DNA of 64,000 nucleotides from Pogostemon cablin (taxonomy: Eukaryota > Streptophyta > Magnoliopsida > Lamiales > Lamiaceae), in the NCBI GenBank assembly GCA_023678885.1, contig CM042996.1, positions 14,504,602 to 14,568,601 on the forward strand, written 5' to 3'. The translations under genes were made by a program, and so were the position numbers. Shown one piece after another: positions 10,940 through 22,231 of this stretch. Under the pieces are notes generated by a model that was given only the letters and a program-made list of their open reading frames with translations, was not told where the DNA came from and did not search any database. Each line of letters opens with the position of its first letter. The first letter of the stretch is position 1.

Positions 10940-12919
10940 GGGGCTTAATTTATCAGATTTCCAATAGCTTCAGGCCACATCTTCTTTCCATTAAGAGGTT
11001 CTAATGGATGTGTATATGCCTCTATATACTTTGTAATAGTATAGCATTTATCCACATAATCTGCCACATCCCTCTTCGTGAATAGAATCGATGTGCATCC
11101 ATGAACACAAGGGATTCCAGTTAAATCTCATACCCTACAAGTGCAAGTCTTGTAGTTTAAATTCACAATGAATTGGTCATCTTCAATTGACACTTGAAAC
11201 TTATCCCCAAGGAGGTTTAGAGATACAATCCAAAATTTAGTCTCACACAATCTACTCATTAAAATAGCAGCCTCGACTTTTGCTCTCACCCTAGGACAGA
11301 TTCTATCAGTCACACCACTCATCTTATCCAAATTCTAGTAATGTCTCACCATCAATTCAGTTCTGAATATCTATGATATGTTTTTCTCTTCCCTTCACAA
11401 TGTAACCATTAAATGTCTCACTAACGTTGTTATCAACCATATCTGACTTTGGTATGTTTGAGATGAAGACTTTGCAAAATTTCTCAGGTCCTCTTTCTAG
11501 GAAATTATCATATGCATCTTTACTTCAGCTTTCATCTTTTGTAAAGCATCATTATATGCTGCCATGTAACTGCTCCTTACATATTTCCAGAAGATGTTCT
11601 TTAGTGTTTGCCCCTTGAAATGTTTCTTGAAGTTGATATAGATGTGTTTAGCGTAGTTCTTATGTTCAACATTTGGTGTCAATTCATTAATTGCCTTTAT
11701 GAGTCCCTGTTAGCAAGTCACAAATAATGTCAATACATGATATTTATCTTTAAGAAAGTAAAATATGAATTTAGCTTTAATTTATGGTATAACTTTTGTT
11801 GATCACTTATGAAACTCCACCCTAAGCCATCTGAGATGCCAAGCTCCTCAAATAATATGGTTAAAAACCACCTCCAACAGCTTTCATTCTCAGCCTCTAC
11901 TACTGCCCATGCAATTGGAAACATTTGATTGTTACCATCTTTTGCAGTAGCAGCCAGAAAAGTTCCTCCAAGAAACGTCTTCAGAAAATAGCCATCAAAT
12001 CCAATAATTGGCCGACACCCTGGAGAAACCCCTTCTTAAGTGCGCTAAATCCCTTATAAAAACCTTTAAACACACTGTCACCACCTAGTAATAACTCAAA
12101 TCTTCCTTCTTTGTCAGCCTCTTTAAGTGCAGCCACATATCTTCTTAAGCTAGCATAATGATAAACAATTGAACCTCTCAGAAGCTCTAATGCTTGCCAC
12201 TTACCTCTGTATAGCTTCCATTTTGAAGGTATTACAGTGTAATTACTTGACAAATCAACCTTCAATTCTTTTATTCTCCAATTTGGGTTTCTTCTAAAAT
12301 GTTCAACATACTCAGAGGCAATCCACTCAGTCGTTGTCTGTCTTGTTGACATATCCCTACTGCACTTATGCTCATTAATCAAAGTCTTAATGGCAAACCT
12401 GCCCTCTTTAGCGACTAGGCTGGCATAAAACTTCCACGGGCATCCATCAACACATCTTGCATATACTTGCTTCTTGTTAGTCTTAATAAACTTGATATTA
12501 TACTCATTCAAAATAGCTACCCTTTGAATTGCAGATTTATATAGCTGTTGGTTTTCAAATATCATCCTAAGCATAAACTGGAAATTTTTATGATCACATT
12601 TTGGATCATATATAATCTTAGATTTCTTTCTCACTTTATTGCAACCTTCATTTAAACCTAAAACCATATCCTCACTACTTGAAGAATCAGAATTAACTTC
12701 GCCCTCAGAATCTTTATAATCTGATTGTAACACAGCAAGCACATTTCCATGTTCTGTTTCTTCATTTCTAAGTGCCAGCTCATTACTAAACCTATTTTTC
12801 CTGACCTCAAAGTATTCACCATCATCCGTATCCAAATCTTCTTCTACTAACCTGTCCTCAGATTCACTCACATCTATTGGCATGTATTCTTCATCCTCAG
12901 AACTTATCATCATCCTCAT
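10940..12919 (-). pseudogene. MuDR-type transposase, acidic linker, DNA-binding and DDE/SWIM region
   Basis: The 312-codon frame from 12919 starts with an acidic Ser-rich stretch. It then gives the MuDR DNA-binding domain (YNIKFIKTNKKQVYARC, CPWKFYASL, EHKCSRD). It enters the catalytic core at KKGFLQG, where a frameshift near 12020 occurs. The next frame gives RPIIGFDGYFLK with the first Asp of the DDE triad (about 11985-12030). MFPIAWAVVEAENESCWRWF and ISDQQK (11800-11924) supply the second Asp, followed by intron-like sequence. Near 11090-11150 is the SWIM finger CTC...CVH with a TGA stop where Trp is expected after CTCRV. The frame ends at the chromovirus insertion at 10940. Confidence 0.9.
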
Positions 12920-12943
12920 GTTCTCTATTAAACTCTACCAATT

Positions 12944-13408
12944 CTAATTCACTTTTTTCACCACTAACTTAGCACCAGTCTCACCTTCATCATCATCATT
13001 AGCAATATTTTCCCCATAATCCTCTATAACATCATTAACAACAAAAGATTTCTTACCCCCATCAACATAAACATGCACGGGATATTTTCCATACAAGGAG
13101 TACTTTATCATGTCCATAACTCCAACGTCATTGATTACATCCCTATATCCATCAATCTCTATAGATCTAGGGATTCTATAAAATAATTTATCCCAACTTG
13201 CGTATCCCAATTGCTTAACTTCTTCTTCTAGGTCAAAATATCCAAACCTACCAACATCCAACCCAAACCTAGAAGTAATATTATCTCCCACGTAACGCAT
13301 CTCACCATCAACAGACATCATTTTTCCTTCATGGTGGAAAAATATAAAAAAATATCCTAAATCCATACTGCATTTATTAAAAAAAATCAAATTATGTTTC
13401 ATCAACAC
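12944..13408 (-). pseudogene. MuDR-type transposase N-terminal PB1-like domain
   Basis: The 154-codon frame contains FFHHEGKM, YVGDNI, GYFDLEEEVKQLGY and KLFYRIP. This is the arrangement of the PB1-like domain found at the N-terminus of many plant MuDR transposases (HHGGxF...YVGG...LxDMVxxLGY...FYYR). It ends with an acidic stretch before the next frame at 12919. A gap of about 25 bases and a frame change separate the two, so either a short intron or a frameshift lies there. The start codon is uncertain, since the ATG at 13408 precedes sequence not typical of the domain. Confidence 0.72.
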
Positions 13409-14039
13409 ATTACAACCAAGATAGAAGTTGATTATTATAGATCATGAAATACTTACAAACTCAAGATGGCACTAAAAAGTAAAAAAAAAAAAGTTAACTA
13501 GTATGTTATCAGACACAAAAAGCAGAAGTAATCATAATCAATCAGAATTATATATAGGCTGGCAAACTGGAAGGTAATTCTAACTGCCAGCATATGTGTT
13601 TATATAGATAACATATTCATGTGTCATGTTGTAAACCCTAAACACAACCCAAACCTAGAATCGATAAACTCTCTTGTGATTTTGAAATATAATTTCAGTA
13701 TATGGTGATGCGATTTTGAAAAATCTCTAAATTATTTAGACAAAAGTGACGTGGATTATAGAAAGACTATCAAAGATTAATTTTACCTTTGTCATCGGTT
13801 GGTCTTCTCAGTTTGTCTTTTTCTTCACTAAGAACACAATTCGCTTCAATGGAAGTGAAAATCTTTTCATTTTTCATATATAAATCATGCTTCCGTTTGA
13901 ATGTGTTCTGTAAGGGAATAGGTGGAGTAATGAGAAAGTTGGTTGTGGTATCATGGAGAAGAAGTTAAAACGTCACTTCTAATAATATCCATAATTAAAT
14001 CACTATATTTAATGTTGTGTTGGCAACACACGTGTAAGC
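13409..14039. other. 5' region of the MULE transposase unit
   Basis: This AT-rich non-coding sequence between the transposase start and the right TIR is the likely promoter/5' leader of the element. No conserved frame is seen. Confidence 0.5.
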
Positions 14040-14183
14040 ATTTGCCAAGTCACCAAATCGGGCAGGGCAGGCCTGCCCATTGGGTCCAAATCCCTCGAAG
14101 GTGGTGATTTTTTTTCCGAATGTTAAAAGTTTGGATTAATTTACAATTAAAATAAAGGTTGGTATTTTTTATGCCATTAACCC
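14040..14183 (-). repeat. MULE right terminal inverted repeat
   Basis: This is the inverted partner of 3461-3608. It contains GCCCATTGGGTC and AATGTTAAAAGTTTGGATT. It lies upstream of the transposase and would hold its promoter end. Confidence 0.9.
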
Positions 14184-14192
14184 TATTTTTTT
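14184..14192. repeat. 9 bp MULE target site duplication, right
   Basis: TATTTTTTT is an exact match of 3452-3460. Confidence 0.8.
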
Positions 14193-14807
14193 ATAAAGGT
14201 ATACACTCTAATTAGTAACAGATGATTTGTTTCATAATTCTATGAAAAAATTGGTTGAAATATGAATGGTATAAATATACGTGTTTAAAAAAAAAACAAA
14301 TTCTTGTTTAAAATAATCAAATTTTTTCTCAGATAATAAAATGTATAGATTCTTATACTAAAAGGTATAACATTTAGAGTTACACGTGTATTTGTATGCA
14401 TATAATTTTTCATTCAATAGTGTATATATATTTAATAATTGTATAATTTTTTTACATTTAAACTTTTATTAAAAAAATAACAAAAAATTCACTAATAAAA
14501 GACATATATTTTTATTTATTAATGTATACCATATTTTTATTCATAAGTTTATAAGTTTTTAAAAGGGGTGAACTGTACACCCGGATATAAAAGATAATTT
14601 GCGTAACAATTAATATTAAAGGGTACAACTTGCAAACGTGAAATTTAGGGGAATGGTGTCCCGTGAAACACGTAAATTTTAGCCTAAATTAAATTCAATC
14701 ATATTAAATATCAATATTACTTATAATTATTAATATATATATATATATTATGATTATATTTCAATATTTTAAGAAATTTTACATATTGAAGAAAAAATTA
14801 GATAATG
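14193..14807. other. AT-rich spacer, no gene seen
   Basis: The sequence resumes the pre-insertion context (ATAAAGGTATACACTC on the right, matching GGTATATAC words left of the MULE). I see no supported feature. Confidence 0.7.
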
Positions 14808-15110
14808 TTAGGGGTGGCAAACTGGCAATTCCTAACACGGCACGATAATACGATACACAAAAATTTCGTGTCGTGTACGTGTCGGTTTCGTATCAACCCA
14901 TTTAACCTGATAAAAATTAACATATGACTCATTAATCAATTAACAACTCATTAATATGTTAACAATTCAATATAAATATAAAATTTGGTAATTTATATTA
15001 AAAATACTCATTAATAATTTTAATATATTTTTTTTAAAAATTATGATTTTAATTAGTATTTTTTATTTTTTATTTTAGTATCATGTTGTTATCGTATTGT
15101 GTCAACTATG
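14808..15110. mobile_element. hAT-like terminal fragment
   Basis: It begins TTAGGGGTGGCAAACTGGC, close to the common hAT end TAGGGGTGGCAAA. This is followed by a CACGG/ACACGACA-type block (TTCGTGTCGTGTACGTGTCGG) and AT-rich sequence ending near GTTATCGTATTGTGTC. No clear inverted partner of the first bases is found on the right, so the copy looks truncated. Confidence 0.45.
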
Positions 15111-15859
15111 CTCTTGGGACACCGTGCTCCCAGATACCATTTAATATTAAATGGTAATACCCTTTACTATAAGAGCATGTACCCTTTATTAAAAAAATTT
15201 TTTAATGAAAGCATATACCCTTTGGAATAAGGTGATGTATCTTTATTAATTAAAGTGTATACACTTTAGAACATAATGTTGTGCCTTTACATATTTTGTA
15301 GACCTTGGGACATAAGAGACCAACTCAAATTATTTTTAAATTTTTATGAAGAATTCATATGATAGGTAAAGAATGAACAAAATATTTAATATTTATTTTT
15401 ATATTTTAATACTCGATATATATATTGGGTCAATAAATATTAGGTACAAAACGTATTTAGATATTACTAATTCATTCATTCGCTATAGAAAATTACGCAC
15501 AGATACAAAATTTAATTTTGTTTTTCCCATATTATCTATACTTACTGAACATCAGTGTGCAACGTGTGAAGCAATTAAAAAAACATGATTAAGTATTCAT
15601 ATGTATATACATCAATGTTCACTCATTTGAGATAAATAATTTTTGGGGAGAAAAAAATGAATAAACTATTTATATAAATATACATCAGTGTACATTTAGG
15701 TGAGATAAATAATTGTCGAATAGAGTCATTGTATACAACCTTAATTTGTACACACGTGTGCACAATGTACTTAATCAATTTGAATTTTAATTAATTAATC
15801 GAAAACATGTCACAAAATGAAGAATGAAGTCACAATTAGAAGAACGAAGACGAATATGT
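15111..15859. other. AT-rich spacer, no gene seen
   Basis: Low-complexity AT-rich sequence. The open frame at 15373-15588 has no recognisable domain and plant-intergenic base composition. Confidence 0.6.
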
Positions 15860-16440
15860 ATATTGGCGTGCATTTAGAGAGAGAAATAATAGAAAGTGAC
15901 TGCAGAGATAATTAGTAAAACGATTTTTTCCTAAATTATTTATTTCAAAATCTATACAATTAGAGAGGGGAATAAAGAAAGAGACTGCAGAGATAATTAG
16001 GAAAATGATATTTTTCTAAATTATTTCTTTCAAAATCTAAACCTCAGCGTGCATTTAGAGAGAGGAATAAAAGAAAGTGACCGCATAGAGAATTAGAAAA
16101 ATGATTTTTTCTAAATTCTCTCTCCTAAAATCTCGAGTGATAAGTATAATAATAGTGTACATCGGTGTACATAAGAAATGTTAGTTCTGTATAAACTTTG
16201 AATATTAAACGTTGAAAATAATTTTTTCCTAAATTCTCTCTCCTAGAGTGATAAGTATAATAATAGTGTACATCGGTGTACTTTGACAAAAGAAAGGTTA
16301 GTTCTGTATAAACATTGAATATTAGTGTATATTAGTGTACACTAATATTAAACGTTGAATATTAGTTTTGATGTAGTGTACATTAGTGATCAACGAAATT
16401 ATTGTTCTGTATAAACATTGAATACTAAATGTTGTGAACA
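15860..16440. repeat. Degenerate tandem repeats, two unit types
   Basis: Unit type 1 has a core GCATTTAGAGAGAG/GGAATAAAAGAAAGTGAC and recurs about every 80-90 bases near 15880, 15960 and 16050. Unit type 2, with cores AGTGATAAGTATAATAATAG, TGTACATCGGTGTAC and GTTAGTTCTGTATAAAC, occurs two to three times between 16135 and 16420. The short palindrome-like GTGTACA/TGTACAC recurs throughout. Confidence 0.65.
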
Positions 16441-16675
16441 AGGGTAATGTTGGGAGAAAAAAATCGTTATGTATCCCGTAGTAATTATATTGAATTTATG
16501 TTTTTATTAATAATTAGGTTGTAAATACACGTACCTATAATTAATAAACATATAGTAATTTTATAGATAATAATTTTTAATTATATTTAAAATAAAAATT
16601 GCTCGTGAGATTTATGAAAACAATAATTTAAAAAATAAACATATATAATTATTCTTTTTAAGATATAAATTTTTA

Positions 16676-17353
16676 GAGTAGGTCTTGCGTGAGGTCGTCT
16701 CACATGAAATCATTTTACACTTTTTAAAATAGTTATCACTTTCGCTATAAAATGTTATCACTTTCATTATAAAATGTTATCACTTTTCATTTATATTATA
16801 ATTTGTTCACGAAATAGCATTATCATTTTTCATTAATTCATTATCACTTTTCGTTATGAAAGTTATCACTTTTTATCTGTCTAGCGTAAGTCCTTACGTG
16901 AGACAGTCTCACACAAATCTTTACCAAATATTTATTAATAGTATTATGGGTTTATTATTATTATTTTTTTTAAGATTTACCTTACCATATAAAAGAGCAA
17001 ATCTTGTTTGATAGAACTCATGGTTAGATTTTTTGTAATTTTCTTAATTAGTTATAGTTCTTTTAGAGGTGTTATAAATTTTTATTTATTTAAAAAAATT
17101 ATAATATTATCACTTTTTATCAATTCATTAAACTGTAAAGATTTAAGCCTTACATGAGACGAGTGAAAAGTTATAACTTTTATAACGAAGAGTGATAGTA
17201 AATTAATAAAAAATGATAATGCTATTTTATGAACAAATTATAATATAAATGAAAAGTTATAACTTTTTTTTAGCGAAAATAATAGCGAAAGTGATAAGTA
17301 TTTTAAAAAGTGTAAATGTCTTATGTGAGACGGTCTCGTGCAAGACCTACTCT
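16676..17353. repeat. Inverted pair of GTGAGAC-ended MITE-like repeats
   Basis: The stretch 16676-16925 (TAGGTCTTGCGTGAG...ACGTGAGACAGTCTCAC) has a close reverse-complement partner at 17138-17353. In between lies unrelated AT-rich sequence. Both arms share the words TTATCACTTTCGCTAT, CATTTATATTATAATTTGTT and ATAGCATTATCATTTTT. Similar sequences recur at 48415-48890 and 60103-60315, so this is a dispersed family without coding capacity. Termini read GAGTAGGTCTTGC...GTGAGACGGTCTC. Confidence 0.75.
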
Positions 17354-18159
17354 TATTAAATCAATTTTGTGAGATGATTTCACACAAATTTTATTTTGTA
17401 ATGAATAAAGTCATAATTATTATAAATTTAATGTTAATATGATTGGTAGACATACATATATAATTAATAATGATGATGATGTGTTATTATTATAAACTTA
17501 ATTTTAAAAAATAAAAAATCGAGATATATAAAGATTGAAATTTTATTATGTAATAATAATTAAAAAAAGAGTTGCTATCATGTGATCATGCGGATGTACC
17601 AATATTTGTGTTAATTTTATTTTATTTAATAATGTTAATATAACTTTTTTTATTCATTTTCTCATAGTAAATACGTTTCAAATTCGCCGACAAAATGTAT
17701 AAATTCTTATTATTACTGTATATATTTTTATTCATTAGTACATATAAGTTGTAAATGAATAAAAACATGTATAGAAATTTTGCCCTTTCAACCATAATAA
17801 TTTTTAATAATTATTAATTTGTATTGTATTTAATATTTTGTAATATTTAATTCAAATATTCAATTTTCTTTATTATTATAATAGAAATTTATACTTTATA
17901 AATTATAATTTTTTTAATAAATGAAATTAAATAGAAGAGATATTTAATTCAAAGAATAATCCCTACAAAAGAAAAAAAATACAAAATCTTCACTACACGG
18001 TAGAAAAGATTCGACACAGAGCGCAGTATAGAAAATAATTAATGTATAGAAATAATGGTGCATACAAAAAAACTCTACAGCATTGAGAAGTAGCAGTGCA
18101 TATGAAATGGTGCATATGAGAATAGTGAATTTATTATCATAATATGTGGACCTTACAAC
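17354..18159. other. AT-rich spacer, no gene seen
   Basis: No supported gene. The stretch 18050-18159 shows word repeats GCATATGAAATGGTGCATATG and CATAATATGTGGACC that recur near 18905 and 23150-23220. The TR-GAG element and a hAT-like element therefore sit within one older repeat. Confidence 0.55.
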
Positions 18160-18885
18160 TAGAGATGTTAATAAGGTCTGGGACCGTAGATCGAACCCGT
18201 TTAACCTAAAAAAATATAAGTTTAGATTTGTATAAGTAATGGCCCGCTTCAATCAAGTCCTTTTTGGCTCGGATAGATTAGCCCGCGGCCCTATTGAGTT
18301 AGCTCGTAGGTTAATACGGCTGACCCGATTAGCCCGATTAAAATATTTATAATAAAAAATTAATTAATAATATACTTAAATTATTAAATTAATAATTTTT
18401 ATGTTAAAAATAATTTATATTGATAATTATATTTAATAGTAATTTAATACCCTCTAACTTACTACATTTTTATTGGTTTTTTATTTTAAAATAAAATAAT
18501 TTAAGAATAAAGTATGTGAGACATTTTAAAAAGTAATATTAAAAATAAACTATCTTAATTCACAAATAATAATAACATATTTGGAATCCTAAAATTCTTT
18601 TTAATTTTTTAAGTATAAACTTATAAATTTATAGTTCATTATTAATGTTAGAACAACATTTAATATTTTTAATGTTTAATTATATTTCAAATTAAATTAA
18701 TATTTTTTATTTTTTATTCACCGATCCGTTAGTAGTCCGTTTAGACCGAGGCCCGCTAGGGTTAGGGTTAGGTTCGCATAAATGATGGCTCGTTTAACAT
18801 GGACCGCTTAACCCGTGGCCCGTTTAGCCCGTAGCCCTATAGGTCTGGCCATGTAGATTCAGGTCCAACCCATTTAACATCCCTA
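18160..18885. mobile_element. Non-autonomous hAT-like element with GCCCG-rich ends
   Basis: The left end TAGAGATGTTAATAAGG mirrors the right end (reverse complement TAGGGATGTTAAATGGG). Both subterminal parts are rich in GGCCCG/GCCCGT words (18240-18330 and 18720-18840) around an AT-rich centre without coding capacity. This is the layout of TAGGGATGTTAA-type hAT derivatives. Flanking 8 bp are not identical in this frame of reading; shifting the right end by 3 bases gives CTTACAAC versus GCTACAAC (7 of 8). Confidence 0.65.
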
Positions 18886-18927
18886 CAGCTACAACATTGA
18901 GAATTATAGTGCATATGAAATAGTGCA

Positions 18928-19912
18928 TGTAACAACAAATTTTGTATTTATGATGAAATAAATACAAATTGAATTATAATAATAATCCATATAGGTTTAA
19001 TTTGGAGAATATATAAATGAGTTACAATCTCTAATTAATCCTCTGATTCTTCTCTCGAACTAATTTGGCTTTGACTGGTTGTGTTGACTGTGCTGACTGC
19101 GTTGATTGTAGTTGAGTCGGATCTTCAAATGAAGCTTATCCGAACTCGGATGTGTAGTCTTTACATTAACTCGGAGGCGTTGAACCTTTGTTCGAATAGA
19201 ACGTTGACTGAAGAGCTTTCTGTGGAGAAAGTCGTTGACTGGAAGAATGCCGGATCGAAGGGGCTTGACACCTTAATCTCTGATTGAAGGCGGTTGGCTG
19301 GAAAAATGTCAAATCAGAGGTGCTTGGCACCTTTATCTCTGATCGGAGGTGGTTGGCTGAAAGAATGCCGGATCGAAGGGGCTTGACATCTTTATCTCTG
19401 ATCGGAGGCGGTTGGCTGGAAGAACACCGGATTATAGGGCTTGACACCTCGATCTCTAATCGGAGACGGTTGGCTGAAAGAACGCCGGATCGGAGAAGCT
19501 TAGAATCTTGATCTTGGATCGCAGGACGTTCTTGGCTTGAAGATCTCAAGTGAGCACTGCTCGTATTCTTGATCTCTTCTGAAGCGTCTGTGTCTTCAGA
19601 TGTTTTAGTGTGTTTGGAATGAATGAATGAGGGCTCCTTATATAGGTGAATGGAGAGGAAGCCCCATAAATAACTCGCAATCTGATTGGTCCAGACTGTT
19701 TTAACCTAATTATGTGGGCTTGGGTCTTTCACTTGCTTAGGCTTTAAGTCAGACTTATTTGATTGGATTTGACCTAATTATCAATTATTTACTAATTTAT
19801 TTTAGAAATTTATTTATTTGAATTCCATAACAAATAAATAATTAATTGATAATTATTGCATTAAATTGTCACGTATTTTTCTTTAATAGGCAATAAAATT
19901 CAAGTGCCTACA
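18928..19912 (-). repeat. TR-GAG 3' LTR
   Basis: It runs from TGTAACAACAAATTTTG to AAGTGCCTACA. It contains a run of about five ~58 bp tandem units between 19240 and 19540. Repeat-number difference from the other LTR is consistent with its extra ~70 bp. Confidence 0.9.
19240..19540. repeat. ~58 bp tandem repeats inside the TR-GAG LTR
   Basis: The units carry GGTTGGCTGGAAGAAC(G/A)CCGG, a GATCGGAGG block, GGGCTTGACACC and (T/G)ATCTCTGATCGG. About five units can be counted, with substitutions. The block creates an artefactual open frame on both strands. Confidence 0.75.
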
Positions 19913-20139
19913 AATGCCCCCTCGCATTTTGTTCATGGATGTCTTTGTGTTGAAGTGATCAAATTGCGATAATCCATTCTTGAATATGATTGAATTTTAT
20001 TGCTTACCTCACCAACTTGATATAAATAGCTTGAATTATGACTGAACTTAGTGAAGTGTTAAACTTCCTACGTACCTCTTTGAAGAGGATCAAGTCATAA
20101 CGTAGTTCAAAGGAACATGATTTAGTTTGGATGGGGGAT

Positions 20140-20815
20140 GACGTACACATTTTATACTCATGCGGGCCAGGAGTAACATGCAGTTTAGGCTCGTGTGTCA
20201 TGGAGCATTGAACTTGAATTTGCTGATAGTTTATACTCGTATCAATGAGTCTTGAATTTGAACTTGTAGACAGTTTATACTCATGTGAAGGAACCTTGTG
20301 TGGACATTTTTCACTCATGTCTAGGAGCTTTGTGAGTAGAGAGTTTATTCTCTTCCCAAAGGATATTTGATTTGATGTGCAGATAGTTTATACTCATATC
20401 AAGGAGTATTGTGTGGATAGTTTTTGCTCGTATCGAGGAGCCTTGAATTTGATTTGTGTTAGATAGTTTAGACTCGTATCAAGGAGCATGACTTAGACTT
20501 TTTAGATAGTTTAAGCTCGTATCAAGGAGCATGACTTGTAGATAGTTTTAACTCATATAAAGGAGCGTGACTTATAGATAGTTTAGCTCGTGTCAAGGAG
20601 CGTGATGTAGACAGTTTTCGCTCGTGTCAGAGAGCTTTGACTTAGGAGATTTTAGATAGTTTAAACTCGTATCAAGGAGCGTAATGCAGACAGTTTTCGC
20701 TCGTGTCATGGAGCTTTGACTTGGGCGATTTTAGATAGTTTGAGCTCGTATCAAAGAGCGTAATGCAAACAGTTTTCGCTCATATCAAGGAGCTTTGCAC
20801 TTGATTTGGTCAACA
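20140..20815. repeat. Degenerate 35-60 bp tandem array in the TR-GAG 3' interior
   Basis: The repeated core is AGATAGTTTAAACTCGTATC followed by AAGGAGCGTGACTT, with variants CAGTTTTCGCTCGTGTCA and GAGCTTTGACTT. More than a dozen degenerate units lie between gag and the 3' LTR. The unit length varies between about 35 and 60 bp. No coding frame is maintained across it. Confidence 0.8.
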
Positions 20816-20832
20816 TTTCAATGCCCCTAATC

Positions 20833-22092
20833 TTAGAATGCATAATTTTCTCTTGCTTCCACTTCATTTCTATGAATCTTTATGGAAACTGCAGTCTTTG
20901 TTTGTGGTTTCTCTTCCACGAGATCATCAGAAGGCATGTCTTCAAACTCGTAAGAGTCCTGAATAGAAGGCCATTCAATGTCATTTGATGTCAGATTCAA
21001 CTCCATGTCGTGAGCTCTTGTAGCCAGCTCTTCAAAAGTTTTAGGCCGAATTCCTTGAAATATGTAGTGAAGATTCCACTGCATCCCTTGAATGCACATT
21101 TCAATAGCTGAAGTTTCTGATTGCTTTTCTTTGCAATTGAGACTTAGGCTCCTCTATCTGTTGATATAGTCAAAGACATATTCTTTATCACTTTGACGAG
21201 TATTTGTTAGCTCTATCATGCTGACATTCCGTCGTGTGCTGTAGAAACGGTTGAGGAATACTTTTTCCATTTGCCCTCAATTGTCAATGGAGTCGGCTTC
21301 TAAGTCAATGAACCAATCGAAGGTATTTTTTTTTAGAGATCGAACGAATTGCCTTACCATGTGATCTTCATAGGTCCCAGCATCATTGCATGTCTCGACG
21401 AAGTGTGCCACATGTTGTCTTGGGTTGCCTTTGCCATCGAATTGTTGAAACTTGGGAGGTTGGTAGTCAGTTGGCATCATCAAGTTGTCAATCCTCTTTG
21501 TATATGGCTTGGCGTAGGTTGAAGAAGACTTGGAGCTCCCTTCAAACTTATATTTTATTATCTCCAATACGATGGCCTTTAGTTGGTTGATAGGAAGCGT
21601 TCCATCAATTGTAACTTGTATCTTACCCTCAGTTGGCTTTTCTTCAGATGGATGATGTTTTGCGGAGTCCTCCTCTTCATGTTCATCATTAACTTGTTTC
21701 TCATTTGCATGACTTGTCTCTCCATTCTCCATCCTTTTCATAAGTTTGGATATCTTTAAGTCTTGAGCTTCCATGTGTTTGGAGAGTCCTTCAATGGCTC
21801 TCATCATATTTGTAAGTTGTTCCTCGATGGTTACAACATTGGTTGTCATCACCACAGCGACAATTGAGACAGATGGTGAGCTTGGTATTGAGTGAAGAGT
21901 TGAGCAGGTAGAAACATTTACACCATCCTTGTTGCCATGTAATGGCTTATTGAGAGCAATAATAACCACATGGTTTGTCTCTGAGGAGACTTCAGATATA
22001 CTTCTTGTGGTGAGTTCAACCTTTTCAATTTGCAACTCTGGAAGCTTTGATGCAGTTTGTCTTCGTATCGCAATCTTTAGTGGAGTCATCAC
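20833..22092 (-). pseudogene. TR-GAG gag protein, interrupted by two stops
   Basis: The frame from the ATG at 22092 encodes a variable N-terminus and a coiled-coil-like segment (EEQLTNMMRAIEGLSKHMEAQ). An acidic linker and the capsid-type core follow: FQQFDGKGNPRQHVAHF, CNDAGTYEDHMVRQFVRSL and FDWFIDLEADSIDN. At about 21276 the frame meets TGA where Trp is expected (before GQMEKVF), and near 21156 a TAG stands where Trp is expected after YINR. Beyond them the frame continues to the YEFEDMPSDD tail (20833-21099). It would package element RNA. Both stops fit G-to-A changes in TGG. A plant retrotransposon Gag family is recognised; no pol follows. Confidence 0.82.
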
Positions 22093-22231
22093 TTAAGTCT
22101 TCACAGGTTGTAGCTCTGAAGGCTTTGAGGTAAATGACCTTTTGATCGCAATTCTAAGAGGAGTCATTTCTTTGTTCTTGTAGAGAGAAGAGATGAGAGG
22201 TTGAGACTGTCCCATTGGGCGTGTCAAAATT

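Larger units (their letters stand above)
3461..14183 (-). mobile_element. Mutator-like element (MULE), degenerate, with nested chromovirus
   Basis: The element starts GGGTTAATTGCATAAAAAATAC at 3461 and ends with the inverted counterpart GTATTTTTTATGCCATTAACCC at 14183. It is flanked by an exact 9 bp duplication TATTTTTTT (3452-3460 and 14184-14192), the length diagnostic of Mutator transposition. Inside are a MuDR-type transposase on the minus strand and a GRF zinc finger gene on the plus strand, converging. Without the nested retrotransposon the element is about 5.4 kb. The transposase is broken by frameshifts, a stop and the insertion, so the element cannot be autonomous. The TSD is low-complexity, but the paired TIRs and the transposase support the call independently. 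Confidence 0.93.

Noticed and set aside
18152..18896. Clear 8 bp target duplication for the hAT-like element
   Set aside because: Flanks match only 7 of 8 and only if the right end is shifted by 3 bases, so it was not called.
19166..19549. Overlapping long frames on both strands in the LTR
   Set aside because: They arise from the ~58 bp tandem block whose period keeps frames open.
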